From positions 62,001-126,000 of the forward strand of contig JAFXZJ010000027.1 in NCBI GenBank assembly GCA_017541305.1: a stretch of 64,000 bases of DNA, read 5' to 3'. The notes beneath the pieces are model-generated. The model searched no databases. It saw nothing but the letters and a program-made list of their open reading frames with translations, and was not told the origin of the DNA. A program made the translations under genes and the position numbers. How positions within the stretch are numbered: position 1 is the first letter of the stretch; every line of letters starts with the position of its first letter. Source of the stretch: Clostridia bacterium (lineage in GTDB: Bacteria; Bacillota; Clostridia; Christensenellales; CAG-138). Shown here piece after piece: positions 43,316 to 51,573 of the stretch.

Positions 43316-43391
43316 GGTCTGGGTGAGAAGATTCGAACTTCCGGCCTCTTGAACCCCATTCAAGCACGCTACCAAACTGCGCTACACCCAG
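43315..43391 (-). tRNA. tRNA-Pro(GGG)
   Basis: Acceptor CTGGGTG / CACCCAG pairs perfectly. D arm GCGC..GCGT, anticodon stem CTTGA / TCAAG with loop ATGGGGT (anticodon GGG), T arm GGAAG-TTCGAAT-CTTCT, discriminator A and encoded CCA (43315-43317). Lies alone, upstream of a strong terminator. Confidence 0.93.
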
Positions 43392-43508
43392 TCGCTTGAT
43401 GCTTGTGTATTATAGCGCTGTTGATTTGCATTGTCAACCCCGTTTTAAAGTATATTTCTGTGCGTGTCGGAATGCCTATCATAAATCCGTTCCGCTGCCG
43501 GCATCTTC

Positions 43509-44726
43509 TCACACCACCTGGAACAGATAGAATTTCAGATAATCCGTCTCCCTCACGCTGGGCAGTATGGGGTGATCCGGTGCCTGCTGGCGGGCTTCGA
43601 TCTGTCGGAGCGTGACGCAGGCGTCGCGCGCGGCCTCCGAAAGCATTTTTCTGAACATATCGTCGTACATGAAGTGCGAACAGGAGCAGGTGGCAAGATA
43701 GCCTCCGCGGGGAAGCAGGCGCATGGCCTTCATGTTGATCTCCTTATACCCGCGATAGGCGCTCTGCGCGGTGGACGAGGATTTGGTGAACGCGGGCGGA
43801 TCGAGTATTATGAAATCGTAATCTTTGCAGTGCTTTTCGCTGAGCCCGGTGAGCAGATCGAACACGTCCGCGACTATGAAGCCCATATCGATCCCGTTCC
43901 TTTCGGCGTTCGCTTTGGCAAGCTCGATCGCGGAGGCCGAGATATCGACCGCCGTGACGGAGGCGGCGCCGCCCATTGCCGCGTTCAGCGCGAACGCGCC
44001 CGTGTGGGTGAAGCAGTCGAGCACGCGAAGGCCGCTTGCTATGCGCTTTACGGCAAGGCGGTTATACTTTTGATCGAGGAAGAACCCCGTTTTCTGCCCG
44101 TTCACGTAATCCACCTCGTACCTGACTCCGTTTTCGGTTATCTCGGTCCTGCCGCAAAGATCGGTCCTCAAGCCCGGCGCTTCATAGAAGCCCTTGTATT
44201 CCTCCATCCCCTCGAGCGCGCGTATGCCCACGTCGTTGCGCTCATAGACGGCCTCGATATCCTCGCCAAGGGAGCGAAGATACTCAACAAGCGCGGGGAT
44301 CAGGATATGCTTGCGCATATCCGTGCCCAGGCAGAGCGACTGCGTGACCAGCACGCTGCCGAAGCGGTCGACCGTCAGGCCGGGAAGCCTGTCCGCTTCG
44401 CCGAACACCAGGCGGCAGTCGGAAAAATCCTCCCCCATCACCTGGCGGCGGTAATCGACGGCGTATTTGATGCGGCGCTTGTAAAAGTCCTCGTCAAAGC
44501 GGTCGTTGGCGTTGTCGGATATCACGCGGACGCGTATCTTGGAATTGTCGTTCACATAGCCCGAGCCCAGATAATTGTCCTTCGGCCCGCGCACGTCGAC
44601 GATGTCACCGTTACGATATTCCTTCGTCACGCCGGTGACCTCGTCGCCATACACCCAGGGGTGCCCGTTTTTAAGCGAAAGCTCGGCTTTTTTGGTCACT
44701 TTGAATATGGGATAGGGTCGTTCCAT
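43509..44726 (-). CDS. RlmI-type 23S rRNA (cytosine-C5) methyltransferase
   Basis: 405 aa. N-terminal PUA domain (KKAELSLKNGHPWVYGDEV), central EEHEA-like domain (GFFLDQKYNRLAVKR), and class I methyltransferase with VLDCFTHTGAFALNAAMGGA (SAM), ILDPPAFTKS and CSCSHFMYDDMF, where a cysteine is the expected catalytic nucleophile. Homologs methylate C1962 of 23S rRNA; the exact site here is inferred. Monocistronic, downstream of the SASP gene and its terminator. Confidence 0.92.
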   Translation of the reverse strand: MERPYPIFKVTKKAELSLKNGHPWVYGDEVTGVTKEYRNGDIVDVRGPKDNYLGSGYVNDNSKIRVRVISDNANDRFDEDFYKRRIKYAVDYRRQVMGEDFSDCRLVFGEADRLPGLTVDRFGSVLVTQSLCLGTDMRKHILIPALVEYLRSLGEDIEAVYERNDVGIRALEGMEEYKGFYEAPGLRTDLCGRTEITENGVRYEVDYVNGQKTGFFLDQKYNRLAVKRIASGLRVLDCFTHTGAFALNAAMGGAASVTAVDISASAIELAKANAERNGIDMGFIVADVFDLLTGLSEKHCKDYDFIILDPPAFTKSSSTAQSAYRGYKEINMKAMRLLPRGGYLATCSCSHFMYDDMFRKMLSEAARDACVTLRQIEARQQAPDHPILPSVRETDYLKFYLFQVV

Positions 44727-44795
44727 GGCGGTTTACCTCGCATTTTTATTGGTTAGATTATAGCCGATAAGCATTTTCGCGTCAACAAGGAACGC

Positions 44796-44822
44796 AAAAA
44801 AGCGGCTTGGTGGCCGCTTTTT
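44796..44822 (-). terminator. Terminator of the SASP gene
   Basis: AAAAAGCGGC / GCCGCTTTTTT, 6-nt loop, T run on the minus strand, just after the stop at 44832. Confidence 0.85.
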
Positions 44823-44831
44823 CACTCAAAG

Positions 44832-45059
44832 TCAGTTCATGGAGCCGGAGTTCATATGGCTTTCGGCATAAGCGATCATGCGCTTTACCATCTCGCCGCC
44901 GATGGAGCCGGCCTCGCGGGCGGTGATATCGCCGTTGTAGCCCTGCTTGAGATCGACGTTCATGGAGGACGCCACCTCGTTCTTGAACTGCTGCAGGCGG
45001 CCCTTCATCTGACGGCTGCCGGAATCAGAAGAACCGGAGTTGTTCATATTGGTATTCAT
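44832..45059 (-). CDS. Alpha/beta-type small acid-soluble spore protein
   Basis: 75 aa. Coats and protects DNA in dormant spores. Core signature LKQGYNGDITAREAGSIGGE followed by MVKRMI; the region FKNEVASSMNVDL corresponds to the germination-protease cleavage site. N-terminal Asn/Ser/Gly-rich stretch precedes it. Strong ribosome binding site AAAGGAG. Single gene with its own terminator; a long inverted repeat lies just upstream (45075-45116). Confidence 0.95.
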   Translation of the reverse strand: MNTNMNNSGSSDSGSRQMKGRLQQFKNEVASSMNVDLKQGYNGDITAREAGSIGGEMVKRMIAYAESHMNSGSMN

Positions 45060-45074
45060 ATTCTTCTCCTTTCA

Positions 45075-45116
45075 CACAATATTCCGAATCGGTTTTTACC
45101 GTTCAACGATATTGTG
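45075..45116. repeat. Inverted repeat upstream of SASP
   Basis: CACAATAT and ATATTGTG arms, 26 nt apart, with an inner CCG..CGG. It sits where a forespore promoter or operator would lie, but no clean sigma-G promoter was found. Confidence 0.45.
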
Positions 45117-45153
45117 CGCCGTATGCGACGGAATATGACAGGAAATTTTTTCA

Positions 45154-46302
45154 TCAGACTTCGGTCGAATCGATGTTTTTATCGAGAAGCGCATGATACC
45201 TTTCATAAAAGCTTTTGAAGCCGCCCGTCTCGATCGCCTCGCGCATCCTCGTCATCAGCTCGTTATAGAACCAAAGGTTGTGCAGTATGCACAGGCGCAT
45301 GCCAAGGCGCTCGTCGGCCTTTAAAAGATGGCGTATGTACGCGCGCGAATAGCTCCTGCAGGCGGGGCAGCCGCATTCCTCGGATATCGGCTTGGGATCG
45401 AGGCTGTATCGCGCGGCAAGCAGGCGGCACTTGCCCTGCCAAGTGTAGACGTTGCCGTGCTGTGCGGCCTTAAGCGGGAACACGCAGTCGAAAATATCTA
45501 TGCCGCGATACACGCCCTCGATAATATTGCAGGGCGTGCCCACGCCCATCAGATAGCGCGGCTTGTTTTCGGGCATTACGGGACACACGGCGTCGAGTAT
45601 GCGATACATATCCGCGGTCGATTCGCCCACCGAGAGCCCGCCTATCGAGTAGCCGGGCAGATCGAATGCCGCGATCTGCTTCATATGCCGCACGCGGATA
45701 TCCTCATAAACGCCTCCCTGATCTATGCCGAAGAGCACCTGATCGGGATTCACCGCGTCGGGAAGCGCGTTCAGCCTTTCAAGCTCCCTCATGCAGCGCT
45801 CGAGCCAGCGCGTGGTGCGGTCGACGGAGCGTTCGACGTAGGCATAGGGCGCGGGGTTTTCGATGCATTCATCAAAGGCCATCGCGATGGTGGAGCCCAG
45901 GCAGGACTGTATGCGCATGGATTCCTCGGGCCCCATGAATATTTTACTGCCGTCAAGATAGGAGGTGAAGCGCACTCCCTCCTCGGAGATCGCGCGGCGC
46001 TTGGCAAGCGAAAAAACCTGAAAGCCGCCGCTGTCGGTCAGTATCGGCCCGTCCCAATTCATGAATTTATGAAGCCCGCCCAGCGTTTTTATAAGCTCGG
46101 GGCCGGGACGCATATTCAGATGATAAGTGTTGCACAGGGCGATCTGGCAGTTCAGCCCGCGAAGATCGTCCGTCGAAGCTCCGCCGCGAATGGCGGCCGC
46201 GGTGCAGACGTTCATAAAAAGCGGCGTTTCGACCGTGCCGTGGACGGTCTCCAGACGCGCGCGCCTTGCCGCGCCATCGGTTTTCAAAACGGTGAATCTC
46301 AT
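45154..46302 (-). CDS. tgt: tRNA-guanine transglycosylase (queuosine)
   Basis: 382 aa. Exchanges G34 for preQ1 in tRNAs with GUN anticodons. Catalytic Asp in TDSGGFQVFSL and in IFDCVFPLKAAQ; GGLSVGES and YLMGVG are conserved; zinc ligands CGCPAC plus a downstream Cys/His (CILHNLWFYNE). Somewhat divergent (FDCVFPLKAAQHGN instead of the usual FDCVLPTR.ARNG), so a paralogous specificity cannot be excluded. ATG at 46302 follows GAGGG by 7 nt. Downstream of spoIVFA-spoIVFB in the same direction. Confidence 0.9.
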   Translation of the reverse strand: MRFTVLKTDGAARRARLETVHGTVETPLFMNVCTAAAIRGGASTDDLRGLNCQIALCNTYHLNMRPGPELIKTLGGLHKFMNWDGPILTDSGGFQVFSLAKRRAISEEGVRFTSYLDGSKIFMGPEESMRIQSCLGSTIAMAFDECIENPAPYAYVERSVDRTTRWLERCMRELERLNALPDAVNPDQVLFGIDQGGVYEDIRVRHMKQIAAFDLPGYSIGGLSVGESTADMYRILDAVCPVMPENKPRYLMGVGTPCNIIEGVYRGIDIFDCVFPLKAAQHGNVYTWQGKCRLLAARYSLDPKPISEECGCPACRSYSRAYIRHLLKADERLGMRLCILHNLWFYNELMTRMREAIETGGFKSFYERYHALLDKNIDSTEV

Positions 46303-46333
46303 CGGGATGCCCTCTTTTGATTTGCTGCGCATA

Positions 46334-47200
46334 TTATAACATCCCCCGGCGGGTGATTTCAACCGCCTCCTTGAGCGTTGCCGAAGCGCCAAGCGCCGAG
46401 GCGGCCTGCGAGAGCGCGTATTCGTCCAGCTCGCCGAGCCTTCGCCCCGCGCCGTCCAGCACGCTGAGCACCGCATAGCTCCCCGCAGGCAGCAGCGAAT
46501 AAGCCTCCGCCACAGTGGCCTCCTGCGGGGCGGCAAAAAAACGCACGGGAAGCGCCCTGCCCGCGCATATGCGCTTGTGCCGCGTGAAAAACGCGGGCTC
46601 CTTCTCGCGCAGAGCGGCCGCGATCAGGAAAGCGCCCATCACCGCGAACGTGGGATTCACAAAGCCGTTTGCCAGCAGCAGACCGAACGCCGCAAGGAAG
46701 GCCGCCCCCGTGAGCGCACCCATGACCCTGAGCGCGCGCAGCGCCGGTTTTCGCCCCCGATCCATCACGGCCGAATAGATCAGCCGCCCGCCGTCAAGGG
46801 GCAGAGCCGGAAGCAGGTTCACAGCGCAGATCAGCAGATTGTATTCCGTAAGCCCGAGCGAGGCCGCGGAATATGCGGGAATCAGCTCCCCGGCAAGCGC
46901 GCTGAAGGCGGCGAGCATAACGCTTGCCGCGGGCCCGGCGGCGTAAATTAAAGCGCGTTCGCCGGCCGAAGCCGCGCGCAGATCCGCCCTTGCGACGAAT
47001 CCGAAGGGCTGTATCTCGATCCGCTCGGGTCTGAACCCAAGCCTTGCCGCCATGATCGCATGCGCCGCCTCGTGCACCGAGAGCGAAAGGAACGCGGCGG
47101 CAAGCAGCCCCTCCCTGCCGAAAACCACCGCCGCCGGGATCAGCATAAGCAAAAGCGGGCTGCAGCGTATCTCCGTTTCGCCTATCGAAAAAAGCTTCAT
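46334..47200 (-). CDS. spoIVFB: SpoIVFB-like intramembrane metalloprotease (M50)
   Basis: 288 aa. Site-2 protease family; in B. subtilis it cleaves pro-sigma-K in the mother cell. Zinc motif HEAAH (H43, E44, H47) and the second motif LLPALPLDGGR (D136), within about six membrane helices. A C-terminal CBS-like region (FFAAPQEATVAEAYSLL; AVLSVLDGAGRRLGEL) follows. Overlaps the SpoIVFA-like gene by 4 nt. No pro-sigma-K gene is in this window. Confidence 0.88.
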   Translation of the reverse strand: MKLFSIGETEIRCSPLLLMLIPAAVVFGREGLLAAAFLSLSVHEAAHAIMAARLGFRPERIEIQPFGFVARADLRAASAGERALIYAAGPAASVMLAAFSALAGELIPAYSAASLGLTEYNLLICAVNLLPALPLDGGRLIYSAVMDRGRKPALRALRVMGALTGAAFLAAFGLLLANGFVNPTFAVMGAFLIAAALREKEPAFFTRHKRICAGRALPVRFFAAPQEATVAEAYSLLPAGSYAVLSVLDGAGRRLGELDEYALSQAASALGASATLKEAVEITRRGML

Positions 47201-47883
47201 CCCGCTCCGCCCAGGCCAAACACCTCGGCAGGCTCCGCCGGTCTCCCACCGCGCGTGACGCGCACCGATACGCGCTCTCCCCCGGCCTCCGCAAGCTTCT
47301 GCCCCTGCTTCACGGGCTGTCCGCGCTCGACGGAGAGCTTGCCGACTCCGTACAGGGTGTATTCCTCGTCCGCTTCGGTCCTTACCGTTATGAAATCCCC
47401 CAAGGCCTCGTCCGTGCCAAGCGCCGCAACGCTTCCCGCCGCCGGGGATACGACGCTTGCGCCGGGAGCCGCGTTCAGCACCAGCAGGCGGCCCTCCTCG
47501 TCGCTGTAAAAGCTTTGCGCCTCGGTCGGAAGCACGGCGGCCTTTGCCGGCGCGAAAACGTCTATTATGGAGGGCAGCTCCACGAATCTAAGCCTTCCAA
47601 GGCGGTCCTCGCTCTCGCTCTCGTTTTCCTCGCCATAGGCCGCTTTGCCTATTACCGCAAGCGTTTCTTCATCACCCTTGAGCCTTAGCACGGCGGCTCC
47701 CGCAAGGAGCAGGGCGCAGGCGCCTATGCGGATCAGCAGATACACGCGGTCGGCCGCGGCGCGTTTTTTAGCGGGAACCGCTTTCGCGGCCCTCATCCTG
47801 CCGGGAGCCGGTCCCGATCCCGCCCCGCAGCTTTTTGAAACGAATTTCAGCGTATCGGGCTTTGCATACTCGTTTTGTTCCAT
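47197..47883 (-). CDS. spoIVFA: SpoIVFA-like membrane protein with M23-type domain
   Basis: 228 aa. Cytosolic basic N-terminus, one membrane helix (about 47-68: VYLLIRIGACALLLAGAAVL), linker, and a C-terminal LytM/M23-like fold (VVSPAAGSVAALGTDEALGD; YTLYGVGKLSVERGQPVKQG) lacking the zinc His residues. In B. subtilis SpoIVFA holds SpoIVFB inactive until cleaved. Gene order, overlap and the upstream sigma-E promoter all fit this role; sequence similarity alone would be modest. Confidence 0.78.
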   Translation of the reverse strand: MEQNEYAKPDTLKFVSKSCGAGSGPAPGRMRAAKAVPAKKRAAADRVYLLIRIGACALLLAGAAVLRLKGDEETLAVIGKAAYGEENESESEDRLGRLRFVELPSIIDVFAPAKAAVLPTEAQSFYSDEEGRLLVLNAAPGASVVSPAAGSVAALGTDEALGDFITVRTEADEEYTLYGVGKLSVERGQPVKQGQKLAEAGGERVSVRVTRGGRPAEPAEVFGLGGAG

Positions 47884-47903
47884 AAAAAAACACCTCCCGC
47901 AGA

Positions 47904-47932
47904 ATAGTATGCGGAAGGCGATAAAAATATCA
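47904..47932 (-). promoter_or_regulatory. Near-consensus sigma-E promoter of spoIVFA-spoIVFB
   Basis: On the minus strand TGATATT, exactly 14 nt, CATACTAT. The B. subtilis sigma-E consensus is KMATATT, 14 nt, CATACAMT: 6 of 7 and 7 of 8 match. Confidence 0.72.
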
Positions 47933-47935
47933 GCT

Positions 47936-48562
47936 TCAGTGCCTGGTCCTGGATTCCACCACGCGGCCTATTATCTCCACGTCGCCGCCCTGGATTATCA
48001 TGGGATCGTAGGCGGGATTGGATGGGATAAGCGCGATGCTGTTCTTGATGCGTTTGACGCGGCGAAGCAGGACTTCGTCCTCGATGCGGACGACGTAGAT
48101 GAAGCCGTCGCGCACCTCGCTCCCCTTGCGCACGAGCACTATGGAGCCTTCGGCAATGTGATCGCCCGTCATGCAGTCGCCCACGACCTCCATAAAGAAA
48201 TAATCGCCGTCATACACCTCGCCCGCGGCCACGGGGATGTAATCGGTGATATTTTCCTCGGCAAGCATGGGCTCGCCCGCGTGCACCATGCCAAGCAGCG
48301 GCACGGGCACGGAATCCGCCTCGCGCCTGCCGGAGGCGATGCGTTCGCGCATGCCCTTGGGAAGGGGCGCCGCCTCGTCCCTGCAGAGCAGGTGATCGGC
48401 CGTGACGCCGAAAATGCCCGCGAGCTTTTCGATCACGGGATAGGGAATGCCGACCTTTTCGTTTTCATATTTGCAGACCGCCGCCTTCTTTACGCCAAGC
48501 ATCGCTCCAAGCTGCTCCTGGGTGATGCCCCTTGCGGCGCGAAGCTCCTTGATACGGTTCAT
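47936..48562 (-). CDS. LexA/CI-like repressor with altered catalytic dyad
   Basis: 208 aa. N-terminal HTH_3 domain (IKELRAARGITQEQLGAML; VCKYENEKVGIPYP), C-terminal S24 domain. Cleavage-site Ala95-Gly96 is present (GMVHAGEPML). The Ser of the dyad is Cys130 (VVGDCMTGDHI) and the Lys position is Arg167 (RIEDEVLLRRVKR) by alignment with E. coli LexA (GMSM, DDEVTVKRL). Self-cleavage may be lost or altered. Divergent from a small membrane peptide gene at 48766, which it may control. Confidence 0.87.
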   Translation of the reverse strand: MNRIKELRAARGITQEQLGAMLGVKKAAVCKYENEKVGIPYPVIEKLAGIFGVTADHLLCRDEAAPLPKGMRERIASGRREADSVPVPLLGMVHAGEPMLAEENITDYIPVAAGEVYDGDYFFMEVVGDCMTGDHIAEGSIVLVRKGSEVRDGFIYVVRIEDEVLLRRVKRIKNSIALIPSNPAYDPMIIQGGDVEIIGRVVESRTRH

Positions 48563-48674
48563 TCGCTCACCTCAATGCTTTTGTTGCGCATACATTGTAT
48601 CCCATCAGGAAACATTTTTCAATATAATCAGAATAATATATTTTAAATTGCCGATTTGAGTACCATTTTTTGTA

Positions 48675-48703
48675 TTGACTGTTTCTTTTGTGGAAACTAT
48701 AAT
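48675..48703 (+). promoter_or_regulatory. Strong promoter with internal palindrome (possible operator)
   Basis: -35 TTGACT, 17 nt, -10 TATAAT. The spacer holds GTTTC (48681-48685) and GAAAC (48693-48697), a palindrome spanning the region a repressor would occlude. The adjacent divergent repressor makes this a candidate operator. Confidence 0.6.
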
Positions 48704-48765
48704 AGGGTCATCAAAAAACAAAAGCGCCTCCACGGGCGCCGGGAATAAAAAAAGGAGACATAAAT

Positions 48766-48885
48766 ATGAATTACATCGGATTGATCTTTTCCTTCATGAT
48801 CCCCGGTATGGTAGTCGGGGGCATGGCGGCGTCGCTCATTGGCGAAGCGGCCCGCAGGTCTAAGAAAAGCAGGAAACGCAGCTGA
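48766..48885 (+). CDS. 39-residue membrane peptide
   Basis: One hydrophobic helix (IGLIFSFMIPGMVVGGMAAS) followed by a short basic tail (RRSKKSRKRS). GGAG 8 nt before the ATG, strong promoter upstream, hairpin after the stop; these support expression. Resembles small membrane peptides or type I toxins in size and layout, but no relation can be shown. Confidence 0.65.
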   Translation: MNYIGLIFSFMIPGMVVGGMAASLIGEAARRSKKSRKRS

Positions 48886-48914
48886 TTGCCAATACCACCT
48901 CTTTCCCCCATAAG

Positions 48915-48953
48915 GGAGCGGCGCGAGGGATATTCCCCCGCGCCGTTCCTTTC
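48915..48953. terminator. Hairpin after the small peptide gene
   Basis: GGAGCGGCGCG / CGCGCCGTTCC with G:U pairs, followed by a short T stretch. It lies between convergent genes. Confidence 0.65.
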
Positions 48954-48962
48954 GATCGGGAC

Positions 48963-49613
48963 TTATCTTACGTCGGGCAGCTTCTCGGGCTCGGGAAGCT
49001 CGGGGCCGGTGATCGTGACGGACTTTATCACGACGTCCTCATAGGGGCGGTTGGATGCGTTTGTCCTGACGGAAGCTATCGCGTCCACAACCTCCATGCC
49101 GCTCGTCACCATGCCGAAGGCGGCATATGCGCCGTCAAGATGGGGCGAATCCTTATGCACGATAAAGAACTGGCAGCCCGCGCTGTCATAGGGGCGGCTC
49201 AGGCGGGCCATTGAAATAACGCCGCGGGTGTGCTTTAAATCGTTTTTAAAGCCGTTCAGCTCGAATTCGCCCTTGATGCAGTAGCCGGGGCCGCCTCCGC
49301 CGGTGCCGGTGGGATCGCCGCCCTGGATCATAAAGCCGTTTATGATCCTGTGGAAGGTGGTGCCGTCATAAAAGCCCTGCCTTGCGAGCGAGCAGAAGTT
49401 GCGAACGGATTGGGGCGCGATATCGGGATACAGCTCCAGCTCGATCACGCCGAAGCCCTCTACCTCGATGGCCGCTTTGATCTTGGCGTTTTCGCCGTTC
49501 ACCGCTTCGGTGGGTGTGGGTGTGGTTTGCACGGGTTCCTCCTTCTTTCCCCCGCAGCCCGCGAGCGCAAGCGCGGTCACAAGGCTCAGGAGAATGCAAA
49601 ATAATCTCTTCAT
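48963..49613 (-). CDS. Cyclophilin-type peptidyl-prolyl isomerase lipoprotein
   Basis: 216 aa. Lipoprotein signal with lipobox LAGC (MKRLFCILLSLVTALALAGC), Thr/Pro linker, then a complete cyclophilin domain: FHRIINGFMIQGGDPTGTGG carries the catalytic Arg; QFFIVHKDSPHLDG and YAAFGMVTSGMEVVDAIA complete it. Acts on extracytoplasmic protein folding. ATG at 49613 follows GGAGG by 4 nt. Divergent from the beta-propeller gene. Confidence 0.93.
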   Translation of the reverse strand: MKRLFCILLSLVTALALAGCGGKKEEPVQTTPTPTEAVNGENAKIKAAIEVEGFGVIELELYPDIAPQSVRNFCSLARQGFYDGTTFHRIINGFMIQGGDPTGTGGGGPGYCIKGEFELNGFKNDLKHTRGVISMARLSRPYDSAGCQFFIVHKDSPHLDGAYAAFGMVTSGMEVVDAIASVRTNASNRPYEDVVIKSVTITGPELPEPEKLPDVR

Positions 49614-49689
49614 AAGACCTCCGGAATATGTTCCTTTTGCGGTATATGGTATAATTATTGTATCACATTTATTTGTTTTGCACAAGCTA

Positions 49690-49718
49690 TTGTATTTGAT
49701 CAAAAAAGGTTGTATAAT
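49690..49718 (+). promoter_or_regulatory. Sigma-A promoter of the beta-propeller gene
   Basis: -35 TTGTAT, 17-nt spacer, -10 TATAAT, 31 nt before the ATG at 49750. Confidence 0.65.
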
Positions 49719-49749
49719 AAGGGTTAATTGATTATTCGGAGGTCTTTAA

Positions 49750-51558
49750 ATGGCGTCTAATAAAAATAACGATACTTCAAGGCAGGTCGCCCTGCTCATA
49801 TCCCTCATCGTTCTGGCGGTGGCCGCGATAGGGATACTCATACTGCTGATCAGGCGAAATGCCGACGAGAACCCCGCAAGGCCCTCGCGCACGGACGCGC
49901 CCGCGCACACTCAGCAGACCGACACTTCCGCTCCCGAGCAGACGGAGCCTGCCGAGATCACCGAGGAGCCCACTCCCGAGCCCACCGAGGTCCCCACTCC
50001 CGAGCCCGAGGTCTACGATCCCGTTCAGGCGGATGATTCTGCGATGACCTCGAAATACAGCTTCAAGACGGAGATGCAGGTGAACGGCGAGAGCGCAAGC
50101 TCATATTCCGGCGGCGAGCCGATCGAATTCGCTCATAACGACGAATATCAGCAGGCCGAGGGCGTGCTTTCGTTCCGCGGAAGCTGCTTCCGCCAGGATC
50201 CCTATTACGGCGTGACAACGGCTGCCGAGGGCAAGCTGCAGGAGATATGGCATCACGATACCTATTCCGTGCCCAAGGGCGAGGGCGGCAATTATTCCGG
50301 CGTGTGGACCGGCGCGGGCTGGACGGGCCAGGCGCTTGCGATCCGCTGGGATAACGAAACCAGGCAGATAATGAACATGTTCGATTCCGCCAAGGCAAAG
50401 GACGGGCTGATCGAGGTCATCCACGCCACCATGGACGGAAATATCTACTTTTATGATATGGAGACCGGCGAGCCCACCAGGAACAAGCTTGTTTTCGGCG
50501 TGCCCTTCAAGGGCGCAGGCTCGCTCGATCCGCGCGGCTGGCCCATACTTTACGTAGGCCAGGGCGATCATTACAAGGAGCAGGGCAAGGAATCCAAGGC
50601 GTACATAATCTCGCTCATCGACGGCAAGGTGCTCGCCACCTTCGGCAACAAGCCCGACAGCTTTGCGCTGCGCACCTTCCACGCCTATGATTCCGCGGCT
50701 GTGGTGGACGGCAAAACCGACACCCTCTTCTATCCCGCCGAGAACGGCATACTCTACCGCGTCAAGCTGAATACGCAGTTCGACAAGGCGGCCGGCACGC
50801 TCACCATGAACCCCTCCGCGCCCGTAAAGGTGCGCTATCAGACCCCGCGCACCGAATCGGGCAATTTCTGGCTCGGCTATGAGGCAAGCGCGGTCGCGTG
50901 GCGCAATTATCTCTACCTTTGCGACAACGCGGGCTATATGCAGTGCGTGGACGTGAACACCATGAAGACCGTGTGGGTGCAGGACACCTGGGACGATACC
51001 AACGCCACCCCCTGTCTTGAAGAGGATCCCGCAAACCACACCGCTTATCTTTACGTGGGCAACACGCTTGACAACAAGATGGATTCAAACGGCAAGGGCC
51101 CCGTCGCGTTCTTCAAGATAGACGCCTGCACCGGCAGGATCGTCTGGCAGAAGGAATACACCGTTTACACCGACAAGCACGTCACCGGCGGCTTCCAGGG
51201 CAGCGCGGTGCTTGGCAGGGGCGAGCTTGAGGGGCTTGTCATAACCACCTACAGCTCCGTCGGCAACGGCTATGAGGGCTACGTGGTCGCCTATAACACC
51301 GAGACCGGCGACGAGGTGTGGAAGTTCAAGGTTGCGGGCTACACCTGGTGCAGCCCCGTGGCGATGTATGACGCGAACGGCAAGGCTTATATAATCGTCT
51401 GCAACTGCCTGGGCGATATCTACGTGCTCGACGGTCACGGCAATCAGCTTGACAAGATCAACGTCGAGAGCAATATCGAGGCCTCCCCCGTCGCGTTCGA
51501 CAACTACATCGTGATAGGCACAAGGGTCAGGGGCACGTTCGGGCTCAAGATCTATTGA
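49750..51558 (+). CDS. Membrane-anchored PQQ-like beta-propeller protein
   Basis: 602 aa. One N-terminal membrane helix (about 13-35: VALLISLIVLAVAAIGILIL), a Pro/Glu/Thr-rich spacer to about 95, then a WD40/PQQ-type propeller with repeated DGxIYxxD/W-like blades (DGNIYFYDMETGEP; YVVAYNTETGDEVWKFKV; GDIYVLDGHGN). Extracytoplasmic. Reminiscent of outer-wall quinoprotein-like or BamB-like scaffolds; ligand and role unknown. Good ribosome binding site (GGAGG). Confidence 0.85.
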   Translation: MASNKNNDTSRQVALLISLIVLAVAAIGILILLIRRNADENPARPSRTDAPAHTQQTDTSAPEQTEPAEITEEPTPEPTEVPTPEPEVYDPVQADDSAMTSKYSFKTEMQVNGESASSYSGGEPIEFAHNDEYQQAEGVLSFRGSCFRQDPYYGVTTAAEGKLQEIWHHDTYSVPKGEGGNYSGVWTGAGWTGQALAIRWDNETRQIMNMFDSAKAKDGLIEVIHATMDGNIYFYDMETGEPTRNKLVFGVPFKGAGSLDPRGWPILYVGQGDHYKEQGKESKAYIISLIDGKVLATFGNKPDSFALRTFHAYDSAAVVDGKTDTLFYPAENGILYRVKLNTQFDKAAGTLTMNPSAPVKVRYQTPRTESGNFWLGYEASAVAWRNYLYLCDNAGYMQCVDVNTMKTVWVQDTWDDTNATPCLEEDPANHTAYLYVGNTLDNKMDSNGKGPVAFFKIDACTGRIVWQKEYTVYTDKHVTGGFQGSAVLGRGELEGLVITTYSSVGNGYEGYVVAYNTETGDEVWKFKVAGYTWCSPVAMYDANGKAYIIVCNCLGDIYVLDGHGNQLDKINVESNIEASPVAFDNYIVIGTRVRGTFGLKIY

Positions 51559-51573
51559 TACAGCGAAACCGTT

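Noticed and set aside
49978..50030. Pro/Glu/Thr-coding repeats in the propeller gene as a CRISPR-like or tandem repeat
   Set aside because: They are in-frame low-complexity linker codons of a surface protein; no spacers and no cas genes.
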